A stretch of 44,075 bases of DNA, taken from the NCBI GenBank assembly GCA_003245525.1, contig QKCY01000130.1:1-44075 (forward strand), written 5' to 3'. Position numbers and translations under genes: made by a program. The first letter of the stretch is position 1, and the number at the start of each line of letters is the position of its first letter. Origin of the DNA: Victivallales bacterium (GTDB lineage Bacteria; Verrucomicrobiota; Lentisphaeria; Oligosphaerales; Lenti-02). The notes under the pieces are model-generated. The model saw only the letters and a program-made list of their open reading frames with translations. It did no database searches and was not told the DNA's origin. Shown here piece after piece: positions 1-8,323 of the stretch.

Positions 1-868
1 GGACCAGTTGGCCGACGTCCACGAGGATGCGGGCATAGGCCGTGCCCCCGCCGCAGCAATCGGCCGCGATGGCATCGCAACAGGCCTCGCGCTCCTTGCG
101 GATCTGGGCGCTGAGCACCCAGACGCAAGGGTTGAAGAAGAAGAGGGATTCGACGAGCAACTGAAAGAGGTTGACGACCACGTCCCAGCGGCGGATATGG
201 GCCAGCTCGTGGGCGAGGACCGCCCGGAGGGTTTCCGGCGCGGAACCGGTCAGCAGGGCGGTGGGGACAAGAATGACCGGGTAGACCATGCCGACCACGG
301 CGGGGGAGCCCATAGTCTCGACCGTGGCAACCGCCACCCGCCGGGCGATACCTAGGCGGGTGCGGAGTTCGTCCAGGACGGCAAGGAGTCTGCTGTCCTC
401 GCTGGGTCTGGCCGTTCTGGCCAAGCGGTTCTCGCCGCCAAGAATGCGGGCCGCGCGGAACACCATCAACAGCACGCCGGCCACCCAGACCAGCCCCAAG
501 AACGCCTGCCAGGAGGGGGCGAGGGGGGGAGTGGCATCTCCCCAATCAGGAGATGGAACCGGTATGGGGGGCGCGGAGACAGGAGGCGTCTCCGGCGAAG
601 CAACGACGGTCGCAGTCGGCGGAGGGTTGGTGACGGGACGGGGCGGCTGCATCTCCACCCGCCAGGTGACCAGGAACAGCAGCACGGTCGCGCCGAGGCA
701 GGCCAGGGCGATGCCGTAGCGCCAGTTGGGACGGCGGAAGGGCACGAGCAGCAGCGCAAGCCTGGCCACGGCGGCAAGCAGGGCCGCTTGCCAGAGCGAG
801 TGGAGCAGGGCCGTGATCAGAGGCGGGGCAAGGCGGAGCAGGCAGGCATTGGCGGTTTCCGTGTTCAT
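1..868 (-). CDS. M56 family (BlaR1/MecR1-type) membrane metallopeptidase, partial
   Basis: The reading frame runs off the left edge, so only the first 289 residues are visible. The start ATG (868-866) overlaps the stop of the BlaI-type repressor in an ATGA, showing translational coupling. Hydrophobic segments lie near residues 15-43, 51-68 and 122-138, with a proline-rich stretch around 75-118. The zinc-protease motif HELAH is at residues 220-224, followed by RRWD, and a downstream RKEREACCD block near 258-265 supplies the third-ligand region typical of M56. In BlaR1/MecR1 systems this protease senses a signal and leads to cleavage of the partner repressor. Whether this one has a C-terminal penicillin-binding sensor cannot be seen, since that part lies outside the window. 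Many such pairs lack it and respond to unknown signals. Family assignment is firm; the ligand is unknown. Confidence 0.88.
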   Translation of the reverse strand, partial: MNTETANACLLRLAPPLITALLHSLWQAALLAAVARLALLLVPFRRPNWRYGIALACLGATVLLFLVTWRVEMQPPRPVTNPPPTATVVASPETPPVSAPPIPVPSPDWGDATPPLAPSWQAFLGLVWVAGVLLMVFRAARILGGENRLARTARPSEDSRLLAVLDELRTRLGIARRVAVATVETMGSPAVVGMVYPVILVPTALLTGSAPETLRAVLAHELAHIRRWDVVVNLFQLLVESLFFFNPCVWVLSAQIRKEREACCDAIAADCCGGGTAYARILVDVGQLV

Positions 869-1251
869 TCCCCCCGGGCGCTCCTCTCGTGGTCGTCGAT
901 CAGCTTCCGCAGTTCCTGCAACTCCGCCGCATCCAGTTCGCTAGCGTCGAGCAACTGGGCCATGGCGGCGGTCGCCTTGCCGCCAAAGACATGGCGGACG
1001 AGGCCCGAGAGCAGGGGGGCGGTTACCTCCTCGCGGGTCACGCGGGCGGCATAGATATGGGTACGCCTCTCGGTGCGGTGGCGGACCAGCTTCTTCCGTT
1101 CCATGACCTGGAGGACGGTTAGGACCGTCGTATAGGCCCGGTCCTTGCCGTCCGGGAGACGCTCCAGAACATCGCGGACCGTCAGCGAGCCGTGATCCCA
1201 CAGCAAGCCGAGAACCTGAAGCTCCAATTCCGATGGCCGCGCCGTTGTCAT
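865..1251 (-). CDS. BlaI/MecI/CopY family transcriptional repressor
   Basis: This 128-residue protein matches the length and layout of BlaI/MecI repressors: an N-terminal winged helix (from about PSELELQVLGLLWDHG through the recognition helix around RAYTTVLTVLQVMERKKLV, ending with the wing RTHIYAA) and a C-terminal helical dimerisation region. I choose the ATG at 1251, giving MTTARPSELE, with GGG just upstream. An in-frame ATG at 1314 would lie inside the operator and at the predicted transcription start. The stop overlaps the M56 peptidase start (ATGA). Family members bind palindromic operators as dimers and are inactivated by cleavage induced by the M56 partner. Two tandem palindromes upstream fit autoregulation. 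The regulated genes beyond this pair are unknown. Confidence 0.9.
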   Translation of the reverse strand: MTTARPSELELQVLGLLWDHGSLTVRDVLERLPDGKDRAYTTVLTVLQVMERKKLVRHRTERRTHIYAARVTREEVTAPLLSGLVRHVFGGKATAAMAQLLDASELDAAELQELRKLIDDHERSARGE

Positions 1252-1302
1252 TCCCGGTACCCTCCGTTGGACCGTGCCTACCTGCGGCACCAAGTCCGTT
1301 TC

Positions 1303-1348
1303 TACTATGTTCATAGTATATACTATCCCGATAGTAGATAAAAGTCAA
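1303..1348 (-). promoter_or_regulatory. Autoregulated promoter with two tandem BlaI-type operators
   Basis: Two perfect palindromes lie in tandem, 18 bp centre to centre: TACTATGTTCATAGTA (1303-1318) and TACTATCCCGATAGTA (1321-1336), each with 7-bp arms and a 2-nt centre. Read on the minus strand, a -35-like TTGACT (1348-1343) is followed after 17 nt by a -10-like TAGTAT (1325-1320). One palindrome therefore sits between -35 and -10, and the other covers the expected transcription start near 1313. This is the geometry expected of a BlaI-type repressor blocking its own promoter. The TACT/AGTA arms differ from the staphylococcal TACA/TGTA core, so the recognition sequence would be specific to this repressor. 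Confidence 0.75.
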
Positions 1349-1383
1349 GCGGACCGGAACACACTGCCGGGGGAGTGGGCCAG

Positions 1384-1580
1384 GGAACGCCAATCTCCCG
1401 ATTGGCGAAAGGCGTGGCCGAGGAAGTGCGGGCCGATCCGGAGATCGGCGTTCCTGGGGAAGGGCACGCGGGTCCCCGCCGTCTCCCGAATCCCCCGATT
1501 GGCGAGAGGCGTGGCCGAGGAAGTGCGGGCCGATCCGGAGATCGGCGTTCCTTGGGAAGGCACGCGGGTTCCCCGCCGTC
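1384..1580. repeat. REP-like palindromic repeat cluster, two 84-bp direct copies
   Basis: Two near-identical 84-bp units (1400-1483 and 1497-1580) are repeated head to tail, 97 bp apart. Each contains a hairpin with arms GCCGAT and ATCGGC (1432-1449 and 1529-1546) followed by GTTCC. A related hairpin with arms CGCCAAT and ATTGGCG (1388-1407) precedes the first copy, in the opposite orientation of the GGAACGCC end. The cluster lies between the serpin-like gene stop and the blaI-type promoter. No open frame in it looks like a real protein. It resembles dispersed extragenic palindromes of REP type. Confidence 0.7.
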
Positions 1581-1590
1581 CGCGACTCTC

Positions 1591-2709
1591 TCAGTGCGTT
1601 GCCGTGACCGGGCCGCGTGAGATCATGAGTTCGGCGTTGTCGACCCACATGGCGAAGTAGGGGTTCTCTGCGCCTTGCCGCTTCAGCATGACCAGGAACG
1701 GCTGGTCGAACACCAGGGTGCGTTCGGTCTCTCCAGCCGCCGCGACGCCTTCGGACTTGAGCACGGCCCCGCGCTCGTCGAGGCGGAAGCGGATGTCCTG
1801 GCAGGCGGATCCGATGGTCTTGCCGTCCAGTTTCCCGTTTTCCGCACGTAGCTGGCGACCGCATAGCTCGTCGAAGTTCTGAAGCAGCTCAAAGTCGAGG
1901 ACAGGAACGAAGAGGTCCTCCATCTCCTGGATCCCCGTAGGCGCACCCTCGGCGATGCGGGTCTCTACGAGCCGGATCGTCGCAGCGAGCGATGCCGCTG
2001 GCTGGAGCTTCGCGAGGATGAGTCGCTCGCCTTCCACTCTGGTCTTGAGCTCGACCACGAGGTCATCATTGTTCCGGTAGTCGAGTACGACTACTTGGGT
2101 TGCCATCTTCGCCTCGTTCGGCTCTACGGCACCAAGGAACTGCCCGATGCCGAAACAGTCCACCCGTTGTCCCGCGAACCGGAGGCCACCGTGGAATCGG
2201 TCGAAAGCCCACCGGAAAGGGAGGTCGCGAAAAAGGTAGGCATACATGATCCAGCCTTCGGCGGGCGTCGAGTCCAGCAGTTCGGGGTCGGCTTGGCCAT
2301 GGAACTTGCGGTCCAGTTCCTGGCGGATCCTCTTCTCGATCCCATCCTCCACCAGTCCCGCCATGGCGACGTAGCTGGCCTCGTCCAGATCGTCTTTGCT
2401 TCCCCGCCGTTGGTTCAGGAGATCGACCAACTGCGGCGCTCCCGGCATGCCGACGGGGCCGCCGGTGAAGTCGCACAATTCATTCCACGCCAACTGGAAG
2501 GTGTTGCACCAGAGGACATTTTTCCCCGGCAGGATCTCCTGCTCCAGGCAGGGCGTGACCACCGTGTCCGCCAGATCGCGGACATGGCCCGCGACGACGG
2601 CTTGTCCCGACCGTTCCGCATGCGATCTGCCTCGCCTCGCGGCAATCCCCGCGGCAATCACGCACAAGGCCAAGAGTGAGACGGCTCCTATCACCCATCT
2701 GCGATTCAT
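1591..2709 (-). CDS. Membrane-anchored protein with a serpin signature
   Basis: The protein has 372 residues from the ATG at 2709, which has AGAGGAA upstream and begins MNRRWVIGAVSLLALC, a signal anchor with no good lipobox. Near the C-terminus, the segment LVFDQPFLVML fits the serpin signature pattern (as I recall it, [LIVMFY]-x-[LIVMFYAC]-[DNQ]-[RKHQS]-[PST]-F-[LIVMFY]-[LIVMFYC]-x-[LIVMFAH]) at every position. It is followed by NPYFAMWVDN, which resembles the final serpin strand. The N-terminal NVLWCNTFQLAWNEL recalls the serpin helix near the conserved NxxxSP region. The length (about 350 after the anchor) also fits a serpin. The middle is very divergent, and a reactive-centre loop cannot be assigned with certainty. 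A divergent bacterial serpin-fold protein is the best hypothesis; function and target protease are unknown. Confidence 0.55.
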   Translation of the reverse strand: MNRRWVIGAVSLLALCVIAAGIAARRGRSHAERSGQAVVAGHVRDLADTVVTPCLEQEILPGKNVLWCNTFQLAWNELCDFTGGPVGMPGAPQLVDLLNQRRGSKDDLDEASYVAMAGLVEDGIEKRIRQELDRKFHGQADPELLDSTPAEGWIMYAYLFRDLPFRWAFDRFHGGLRFAGQRVDCFGIGQFLGAVEPNEAKMATQVVVLDYRNNDDLVVELKTRVEGERLILAKLQPAASLAATIRLVETRIAEGAPTGIQEMEDLFVPVLDFELLQNFDELCGRQLRAENGKLDGKTIGSACQDIRFRLDERGAVLKSEGVAAAGETERTLVFDQPFLVMLKRQGAENPYFAMWVDNAELMISRGPVTATH

Positions 2710-2796
2710 GGTCCGTTCCTCTCTACCTGCGCGGCGTTCAGACATGCAGTACTGGAGCGAATGCATTGACGGCCATGCGCTCGACGTTTCGTTGTG

Positions 2797-4395
2797 CTAC
2801 GGCTGTGGAGTGGCGGCCTCCATCGCCGGCCAGCCTGCAATCGTGTCCAGGTCCATGAGTTTGGGCACCAACTCAAGGAGCTGGTCCGTGCCCTGCCACT
2901 CGGCCTTCGACGTGTTGAAACGCACGGCGACGTTGCCGACCTGGAAACCGATGTACCCAGGGCTCACGGAGAGCACCGGGTATTTACCCGCCAGTTCGGT
3001 GTCTTTCCTGGGGGCGGAGTCGGGACTGCGGGCGAAGGTCAACTCGGCGGAGGCCAATTTGGCCTGGCGCACATCACGCCAGGATACAGATATCTGCTTC
3101 GCGGCGACGCTGGCATTGGTAATGTCGGCTTCCACGATCCCGAGCTCCGTCGGGGCTTCCAGGACCCCGGCCAGAAGGTGCCAGAAGGCGAACTCCGCCA
3201 CCCGGCGCTCCGCGTCCACGGCCACCCGCTCACTGCGCAGCGGAACCTTGGCTTCGTTCCAGTCCTTCCGCGCCTGATCCATCTCGGCCTTGGCCTGCTC
3301 TCGCTTAGTGGCTCGCTGCGCCGGGTCTTCGATCAGCGCCAGTTCCAGCATGGCGCGCCTGCCCGCCAGTCCCCGCTCCTGGCTGGCGAGTTGTCGCTCC
3401 AGACCCGCCACGAGCTCCGGGTCGAAGGGTCGCGAGAGCTCGTTCAGACGCATGGTGGCATCGGTGAGGGCCTGCCGTTCCTTGCCGGTGGCTTCCCGTA
3501 GCCGCGCCGAGCGGTCGGCGGTCTGCTTGACCGCCGCGACGGCCTGCGCGACCGTCGCCCGGTAGGCGTCGCTGTCGGCGGCGGTGGACAGGGCGAGGAG
3601 TCCCTCAAGGTCGAACAGCTTGGTGACCAGATTTTGGACATGGTTCCCATCCCGCCATTCCGGGCGGGGCGTGCTGACCATTGCCTGGACACTCCCCGCC
3701 ATCAGCCGTACCGTCCCGAGGCTGAGCAGGATGATTGGGTATTTGCCCGCAAGGAGCTGCTTCTGCTCGTCCTGGCGCCTTGGTGCCTCGCCCAACTGCA
3801 ACTGCCCTTGGAAGAGCTGCACGCGGTTCGCTCCATGCCAAGTGACGACGGCCATCCCGGAGACCGGGTCGCCGTACACCGTCATGGTTTCGATGCCGAG
3901 TCCTTCGGGGCTGCGGGCGAAGTGCTCGCCAAAGGCCTTGAGGGCCTCCGCCAGGGGGGCCTGCTCTTTTCTGGTCTTCTGTTCCTCCTCGCGGAACGGT
4001 GTTGTGGCGTCCAGCAATCGCTGGCGGGCTGCCTCGACTTCGGCGGTTGCCTCCTTGACCTTCTCCGCCCGTTCCTCGGGCGACTCGATGCTGGCAACCG
4101 CGAGCTGGGCCCGCGTCCGGGTCTGTTCGCCCTCCAGATAGGCCACCTGCCCTTTGAGGCCCTCGGCCTGCTTGGGGTCGTAGGGCTTGCCGAGCAGGTT
4201 GTCCGCCGCCGAGGCGGCCGTCATCCGGGCGGTGGCGTCAGCGGTCAGTTCCCGTTCCCGGGCAGCGAGCGAGGTCGTCTTGCGCGACGCCGCGGCGACC
4301 AGTTGGAACGTCTCGACGGCGTTCGGCCACTCGTAGGCCGAGACCAGGCACAACGGCAGAACCACGGACAGGACTGCAGACTGGAGGGCTTGCAT
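2797..4395 (-). CDS. Secreted coiled-coil protein with internal duplication, unknown family
   Basis: I do not recognise this 532-residue protein. It starts at the ATG at 4395 (GGGAG upstream) with a short signal-like segment (residues 1-20). The rest consists of two copies of one module, about residues 50-275 and 310-520. Each copy has a charged coiled-coil part (PYDPKQ/PFDPEL, then SIESPEERAEK/LIEDPAQRATK). A beta-rich part follows, with LAGKYPIILLS in copy one and LAGKYPVLSVS in copy two. Each ends with an EW...LV.KL.DLE/DLD segment. The copies are diverged, which points to an old duplication. It lies 87 bp upstream of the serpin-like gene on the same strand, so the two may be co-transcribed. 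A periplasmic structural or scaffold role is possible but not shown. Confidence 0.7.
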   Translation of the reverse strand: MQALQSAVLSVVLPLCLVSAYEWPNAVETFQLVAAASRKTTSLAARERELTADATARMTAASAADNLLGKPYDPKQAEGLKGQVAYLEGEQTRTRAQLAVASIESPEERAEKVKEATAEVEAARQRLLDATTPFREEEQKTRKEQAPLAEALKAFGEHFARSPEGLGIETMTVYGDPVSGMAVVTWHGANRVQLFQGQLQLGEAPRRQDEQKQLLAGKYPIILLSLGTVRLMAGSVQAMVSTPRPEWRDGNHVQNLVTKLFDLEGLLALSTAADSDAYRATVAQAVAAVKQTADRSARLREATGKERQALTDATMRLNELSRPFDPELVAGLERQLASQERGLAGRRAMLELALIEDPAQRATKREQAKAEMDQARKDWNEAKVPLRSERVAVDAERRVAEFAFWHLLAGVLEAPTELGIVEADITNASVAAKQISVSWRDVRQAKLASAELTFARSPDSAPRKDTELAGKYPVLSVSPGYIGFQVGNVAVRFNTSKAEWQGTDQLLELVPKLMDLDTIAGWPAMEAATPQP

Positions 4396-4429
4396 CTCTC
4401 TCGCTCCCTATGGGTTTCCGTTCACGATT

Positions 4430-4447
4430 CGTGCCCCGTGGGGCACG
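4430..4447 (-). terminator. 18-bp perfect palindrome, terminator-like hairpin
   Basis: CGTGCCCC and GGGGCACG flank a GT centre, between the stop of the DUF3857 gene and the next gene on the minus strand. There is no following T-run, so it may be a weak terminator, a transcript-end stabiliser or an operator. Confidence 0.35.
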
Positions 4448-4512
4448 ACCTCGGAAAACAATAGACGCCGCCAACCCGACCGCAAATGCAGGGAGTTCTG
4501 GTTCTCTCCCCG

Positions 4513-7500
4513 CTACTGCCCGGCCTCGGCCTTGGCCTGGAGGAGGACGGTGCGGGCGCTGCTTTGGCCGAGGCGGCGGTTCAGTTCGAAGAGTTCCCCG
4601 TAGGAGGCGGCGGGGATGATTCCGGCGTCGGCCTTGGCAGTGTGGGTGAAGACCAGCACCGTGCCGTCGGCGGAGGTGGAGCGCTGGACCGAGACGGTGC
4701 CGAGTCCGGCGGGGATCTTCACGTCGAGCTGTTCCGGCGAGAGCAGGGGGGCGGCAAAGCCGGGGGGCAGGTGGATGGTGGTGGTGAAGCGGACGTCGAG
4801 GTCGTCGTCCAGGTAGTAGTCGTTGGTCCGTTCGTCGGCCCGGAGGGCGAAGAGGTTGCCGAAGCTGGCGGGCAGCGAGAAATAGAGGTACTGGCCATCG
4901 CGGACGGCAAACTTGGCCACCTTGGCGGTGAAGCTCTCGGTGCCGGGATAGGCAGTGAAGTCGGTCTCGAGATCGCCCACCGGTTCGGCGCTCTGGGAGA
5001 GGTCGGCCAGCATCTCCTGGAAGTGGCGGCGGCGTTCCTCCGGCGGCAGTTCGTCGTAGTACTTGCGCCTGCTGCCGTAGGCCCCGCCGTAGAAGCGCTT
5101 GGTCTTGCGGATCACGGCATCGCCGTCGGCCGTGATTTCGAGGTCGAACGAGGTCTCGCTCCGGCTGGCGAGACTCTCCTCCGGCTGCAGCACCTCAAGA
5201 CGTCCCCGCTGGAGGAAGAGGCCCGTCCGGTTCTCATGGCCGATCGCGCCCAGCGCGTCGTACTGGTCGGTGTCGTTGAGCAGGAGATGGCGACCGTCCG
5301 CCTTCACTTGGACCAACACGTCCGGGAAGACGTAGGCAAAGGGTAGGGCGAGCAGCTTCTTGCGCAGGGGCTCGTCGAGGGGTGTCCAGGAGGCGAGGAC
5401 GAACTCCGGCCGGAACCCCGCCTGGCGCAGCATGGCATAGAGCAGGACGGCCTGGTCGGCGCTGTTGCCGTAGCCATCGGCCAGGACGGTGTCCGCCGGG
5501 GTGATGGCCGAGAGCGGCAGGTCGTTGAGGCCAGGACCGACATCGCGGATGGCCTTGACGACGAAATCGCGGATGGCGGTGACCTTCTCCGTGTCGGTCT
5601 TGGCGGTGGCGCAGAGCTCGTCGGCCTTCAGGGCGGCCTGCGGGGCGGTTGCCGCCGCCGTTTCGAGCACGGTGCGGAGTTGCTTGGCGTAGGTGCCCCA
5701 GTCGCCGGAGCTGAAGGCGACCGTGGGGTTGAACGACCACCAGGGCGGCAGGTGGTACTCTCGCTTCACGGCGGGCTGGTTGGTGGCGACGAACTCGTAG
5801 ATCTTGGCGTCGCCGTCCTTGCTCGTGGTCTCGGTCACGTCCGCCTGGTCGGGAGCTGAAAACGAGAGGTCGACGCCCTTGGGGACCCGGATGCGGACCA
5901 CCCGGCGGCCGATGGGGTCGTAGTCGCGGAAGGAGATCCGCCCGGCCACAAAGGCCCGGTCCTGGAAGGTCTGGCGGTAGGAGTACTCGATGACACTGCC
6001 GATCTCGACTCCGGGCAGGCTGGCCACCAGGGTCTTGCCGCCGGGATAGCGCGGCGCGGAGGCCACCCAGCCCTGGTCCATCAGATTCTTCTCCTTCTCG
6101 CTGATGGTCTGGACCTTGTCGCCGTTGCGCACGCTGGCACTGAGCAACTCGATATTGCCCATGGCGGGGTTGTAGTCGAGCTTGAGTTCGCTGTTATCCT
6201 TCTTGCCCTTGTAGGTGAGAATCTCCTGGCGCACGGTGTGGGTGAGGGTCCAGTTGTTCCCATCGGCGAGATCGTAGGCGTACTCCTCGTCCAGAATGCG
6301 GCTATCGGCAGCGGGAGCGGCGGGAGCCGGAGCCGGGCCGGTGACGAGGATGGGCATTTTGCGGGCGTTCACTTCGAGGGTCTTCAGTGTGTCCTTGAGT
6401 TCCAGGTACTCGTCGGGAGTGAACTCGACGGCGCGGATGAGGAACTCGGCCTTGCCTGTGAGGCCGGTGGCGGTGGGCGTCAGCTCCCGCTTCCAGAGCA
6501 GCGTGCGGGTGTCGATGGTGGGATAGGTCGGCAGGGCGGCGGGTTGGCCGAGTTCGGGGGCGATATCGAGGTTCACCGATTCCTCGATGCCGCAGGCGTA
6601 GTCGGTGACGAAGGGGTACTTGCGTTCCGTCAGCGAAGCCCCGCGCAGAATGAAGTTGACCATGCCCACACTGGTGCCCAGGCGGGGAACCGTGACCATG
6701 GTGGTGTGCCCGTCGCTCATGATCGCGTCCTCGGCGGTGAAGGAGAGGGTGACGGCGAGGGGCTGGCTGGTGTCCATCATGTCGTCGGGTTTGATGGTCA
6801 GATCGGTGAGCTTGGCCCCGGCGACCACCCGTTTGACCACGGACTCGAAGAGCCGCCGCCGGTCCTCGGGGCGAATCCGGGAGAAATAGCCGCGGTAGGC
6901 GTTGTCGTTGATGCCGTCGAAGGTCAGTTCCGAGGATCCGGCGATGGTGCCGTCCGCAGCGATGGCCGCTTGGGTGGCGACGTGCATGAGGTTCTCGGTG
7001 GCCGGGATGATGGGGCTGGTGCGGAGGGGATCGCCCGTCGGCGTGGCCACCAGATAACTCTGGTTGCAGAGATAGGTGGGGAAGAGCTGCTTGGTGTTCT
7101 CGTCGGTGGAGTCCATCAGCTCATAGCTGCCGTCCGCGTTGCGGACGGCGGAGATCGCGTGGTTGAAGAAGGGTTGGGGAACCTCTTCGTCCTTCTTCGG
7201 GCCGTTGTGGATGAGCACCGGATAGGCATCGAAACCGGCGGCCCGGAGCAGGGCGACAAGCAGGGCGGCCTTGTCGCGGCAGACCCCGTGGCGTTGTTCG
7301 AAGGTGTCCTTGGAGTCATGGGGCTCGTAGCCGGGGGCCTCTTTCTCCACCGTGATCCCCATGTAGCGGATCTCCTGGGAGACGAACTTGAAGATGGCGG
7401 CAATGCGGGCCTCCCGGTCGGTCAGCCCCTGGGTCAGTTCGGCCACCTTGGCTTCCATCTCCGGGGTGCAGGCGAGATGGGACTCGCTGAGCTGCCAGTA

Positions 7501-8301
7501 CCACTTCGAGACGTACTGCCAGTCGGGGATGGTGCTGACCAGGAGCCGCTGCACGACGGTGTAGAGGGGCGGCATGTCCGGCTCCTCGTACATCCGCGGC
7601 ACGTCCTTCACCTCCCAACGGTAGACGATCCGGTCGCCGTCCTCGCGCTGGGTGGCCACCACCTTGTCCTTGATCTCGGCCTTGAGAGCGATGTTGCGCA
7701 GCGGCAGGGCCTTGGGGGCGTGGACCTCGAAGACGAAGTGGTGAATGGGGCTGGTGTATTCCAGCACCTCGTACTCGCTCCAGGTGTTGGGCACGCGGGG
7801 CTTGACGATATCCTCCTTGGCGACGTAGTGGATGGTGTCGCCGATGGCCACTTCGGGGACGGTGACCTGGAGAATCTTGGAGTTGGGGTTGAAGATGTTG
7901 GCCTGCATCTGGGAGCGGTCCACCATCACCCGGCTCATGCTGGCCAGGTCGACGGGCACCCGGGTGCCGTCGGGCTTGATGACTTCGACCAAGGTGTAGC
8001 TCGACTCGCTGTAGGGCAGGGTGAAGGAGCGGGTGAGGGTGGTGGCGTCGCGGCGCCCCTTCTCCGTGAGCACCTTGAAGAAGGTCTCGTCGTAGCTCAC
8101 GGCCCGGCCGTCGGGTTCGTATTCGTGGACGATATAGTCGTCCACCAGCACGTCGTCCGCGTTGGGGTATCGCTCGGCGGTGATGGCGGCGGCGGCGGCC
8201 ATCACCTGCTTCACATCAAGCACCCCCTGGCTGTAGTCGGGCAGGGCCGCAACCCGGAGGGCGAGGGTCAGGAGAAGGAGGAAGGCAAGACGTTGACGCA
8301 T
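4513..8301 (-). CDS. Double DUF3857/transglutaminase-like secreted protein
   Basis: The protein has 1262 residues from the ATG at 8301 (GGAGAGAA upstream), beginning MRQRLAFLLLLTLALRVAA, a signal peptide. It has two halves with the same architecture. The first (to about residue 640) has a DUF3857 beta domain and a transglutaminase-like core with a Cys-His-Asp triad: C341 in GVCRDKA, H381 in NHAISA and D397 in LMDSTDE. The second half repeats the pattern from about residue 680, but the Cys position is S947 (GNSADQA), the His position is D994, and only D1010 (LLLNDTD) is kept. The second core is therefore probably non-catalytic. Family members are periplasmic and of unknown substrate, often near polysaccharide or surface genes. 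The gene follows the oxidoreductase by 22 nt and is probably the last of the lgt operon. Confidence 0.88.
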   Translation of the reverse strand: MRQRLAFLLLLTLALRVAALPDYSQGVLDVKQVMAAAAAITAERYPNADDVLVDDYIVHEYEPDGRAVSYDETFFKVLTEKGRRDATTLTRSFTLPYSESSYTLVEVIKPDGTRVPVDLASMSRVMVDRSQMQANIFNPNSKILQVTVPEVAIGDTIHYVAKEDIVKPRVPNTWSEYEVLEYTSPIHHFVFEVHAPKALPLRNIALKAEIKDKVVATQREDGDRIVYRWEVKDVPRMYEEPDMPPLYTVVQRLLVSTIPDWQYVSKWYWQLSESHLACTPEMEAKVAELTQGLTDREARIAAIFKFVSQEIRYMGITVEKEAPGYEPHDSKDTFEQRHGVCRDKAALLVALLRAAGFDAYPVLIHNGPKKDEEVPQPFFNHAISAVRNADGSYELMDSTDENTKQLFPTYLCNQSYLVATPTGDPLRTSPIIPATENLMHVATQAAIAADGTIAGSSELTFDGINDNAYRGYFSRIRPEDRRRLFESVVKRVVAGAKLTDLTIKPDDMMDTSQPLAVTLSFTAEDAIMSDGHTTMVTVPRLGTSVGMVNFILRGASLTERKYPFVTDYACGIEESVNLDIAPELGQPAALPTYPTIDTRTLLWKRELTPTATGLTGKAEFLIRAVEFTPDEYLELKDTLKTLEVNARKMPILVTGPAPAPAAPAADSRILDEEYAYDLADGNNWTLTHTVRQEILTYKGKKDNSELKLDYNPAMGNIELLSASVRNGDKVQTISEKEKNLMDQGWVASAPRYPGGKTLVASLPGVEIGSVIEYSYRQTFQDRAFVAGRISFRDYDPIGRRVVRIRVPKGVDLSFSAPDQADVTETTSKDGDAKIYEFVATNQPAVKREYHLPPWWSFNPTVAFSSGDWGTYAKQLRTVLETAAATAPQAALKADELCATAKTDTEKVTAIRDFVVKAIRDVGPGLNDLPLSAITPADTVLADGYGNSADQAVLLYAMLRQAGFRPEFVLASWTPLDEPLRKKLLALPFAYVFPDVLVQVKADGRHLLLNDTDQYDALGAIGHENRTGLFLQRGRLEVLQPEESLASRSETSFDLEITADGDAVIRKTKRFYGGAYGSRRKYYDELPPEERRRHFQEMLADLSQSAEPVGDLETDFTAYPGTESFTAKVAKFAVRDGQYLYFSLPASFGNLFALRADERTNDYYLDDDLDVRFTTTIHLPPGFAAPLLSPEQLDVKIPAGLGTVSVQRSTSADGTVLVFTHTAKADAGIIPAASYGELFELNRRLGQSSARTVLLQAKAEAGQ

Positions 8302-8323
8302 GGGTCGTTCTCTCCGGGTTGGG

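Noticed and set aside
1252-1314. Upstream ATG at 1314 as start of the BlaI-type repressor
   Set aside because: It lies within an operator palindrome and at the predicted transcription start, and the extra 21 residues do not resemble the family.
1400-1580. Open frames through the REP-like cluster as a real small protein
   Set aside because: The frames follow the repeats in several phases on both strands and have no ribosome-binding site or domain.
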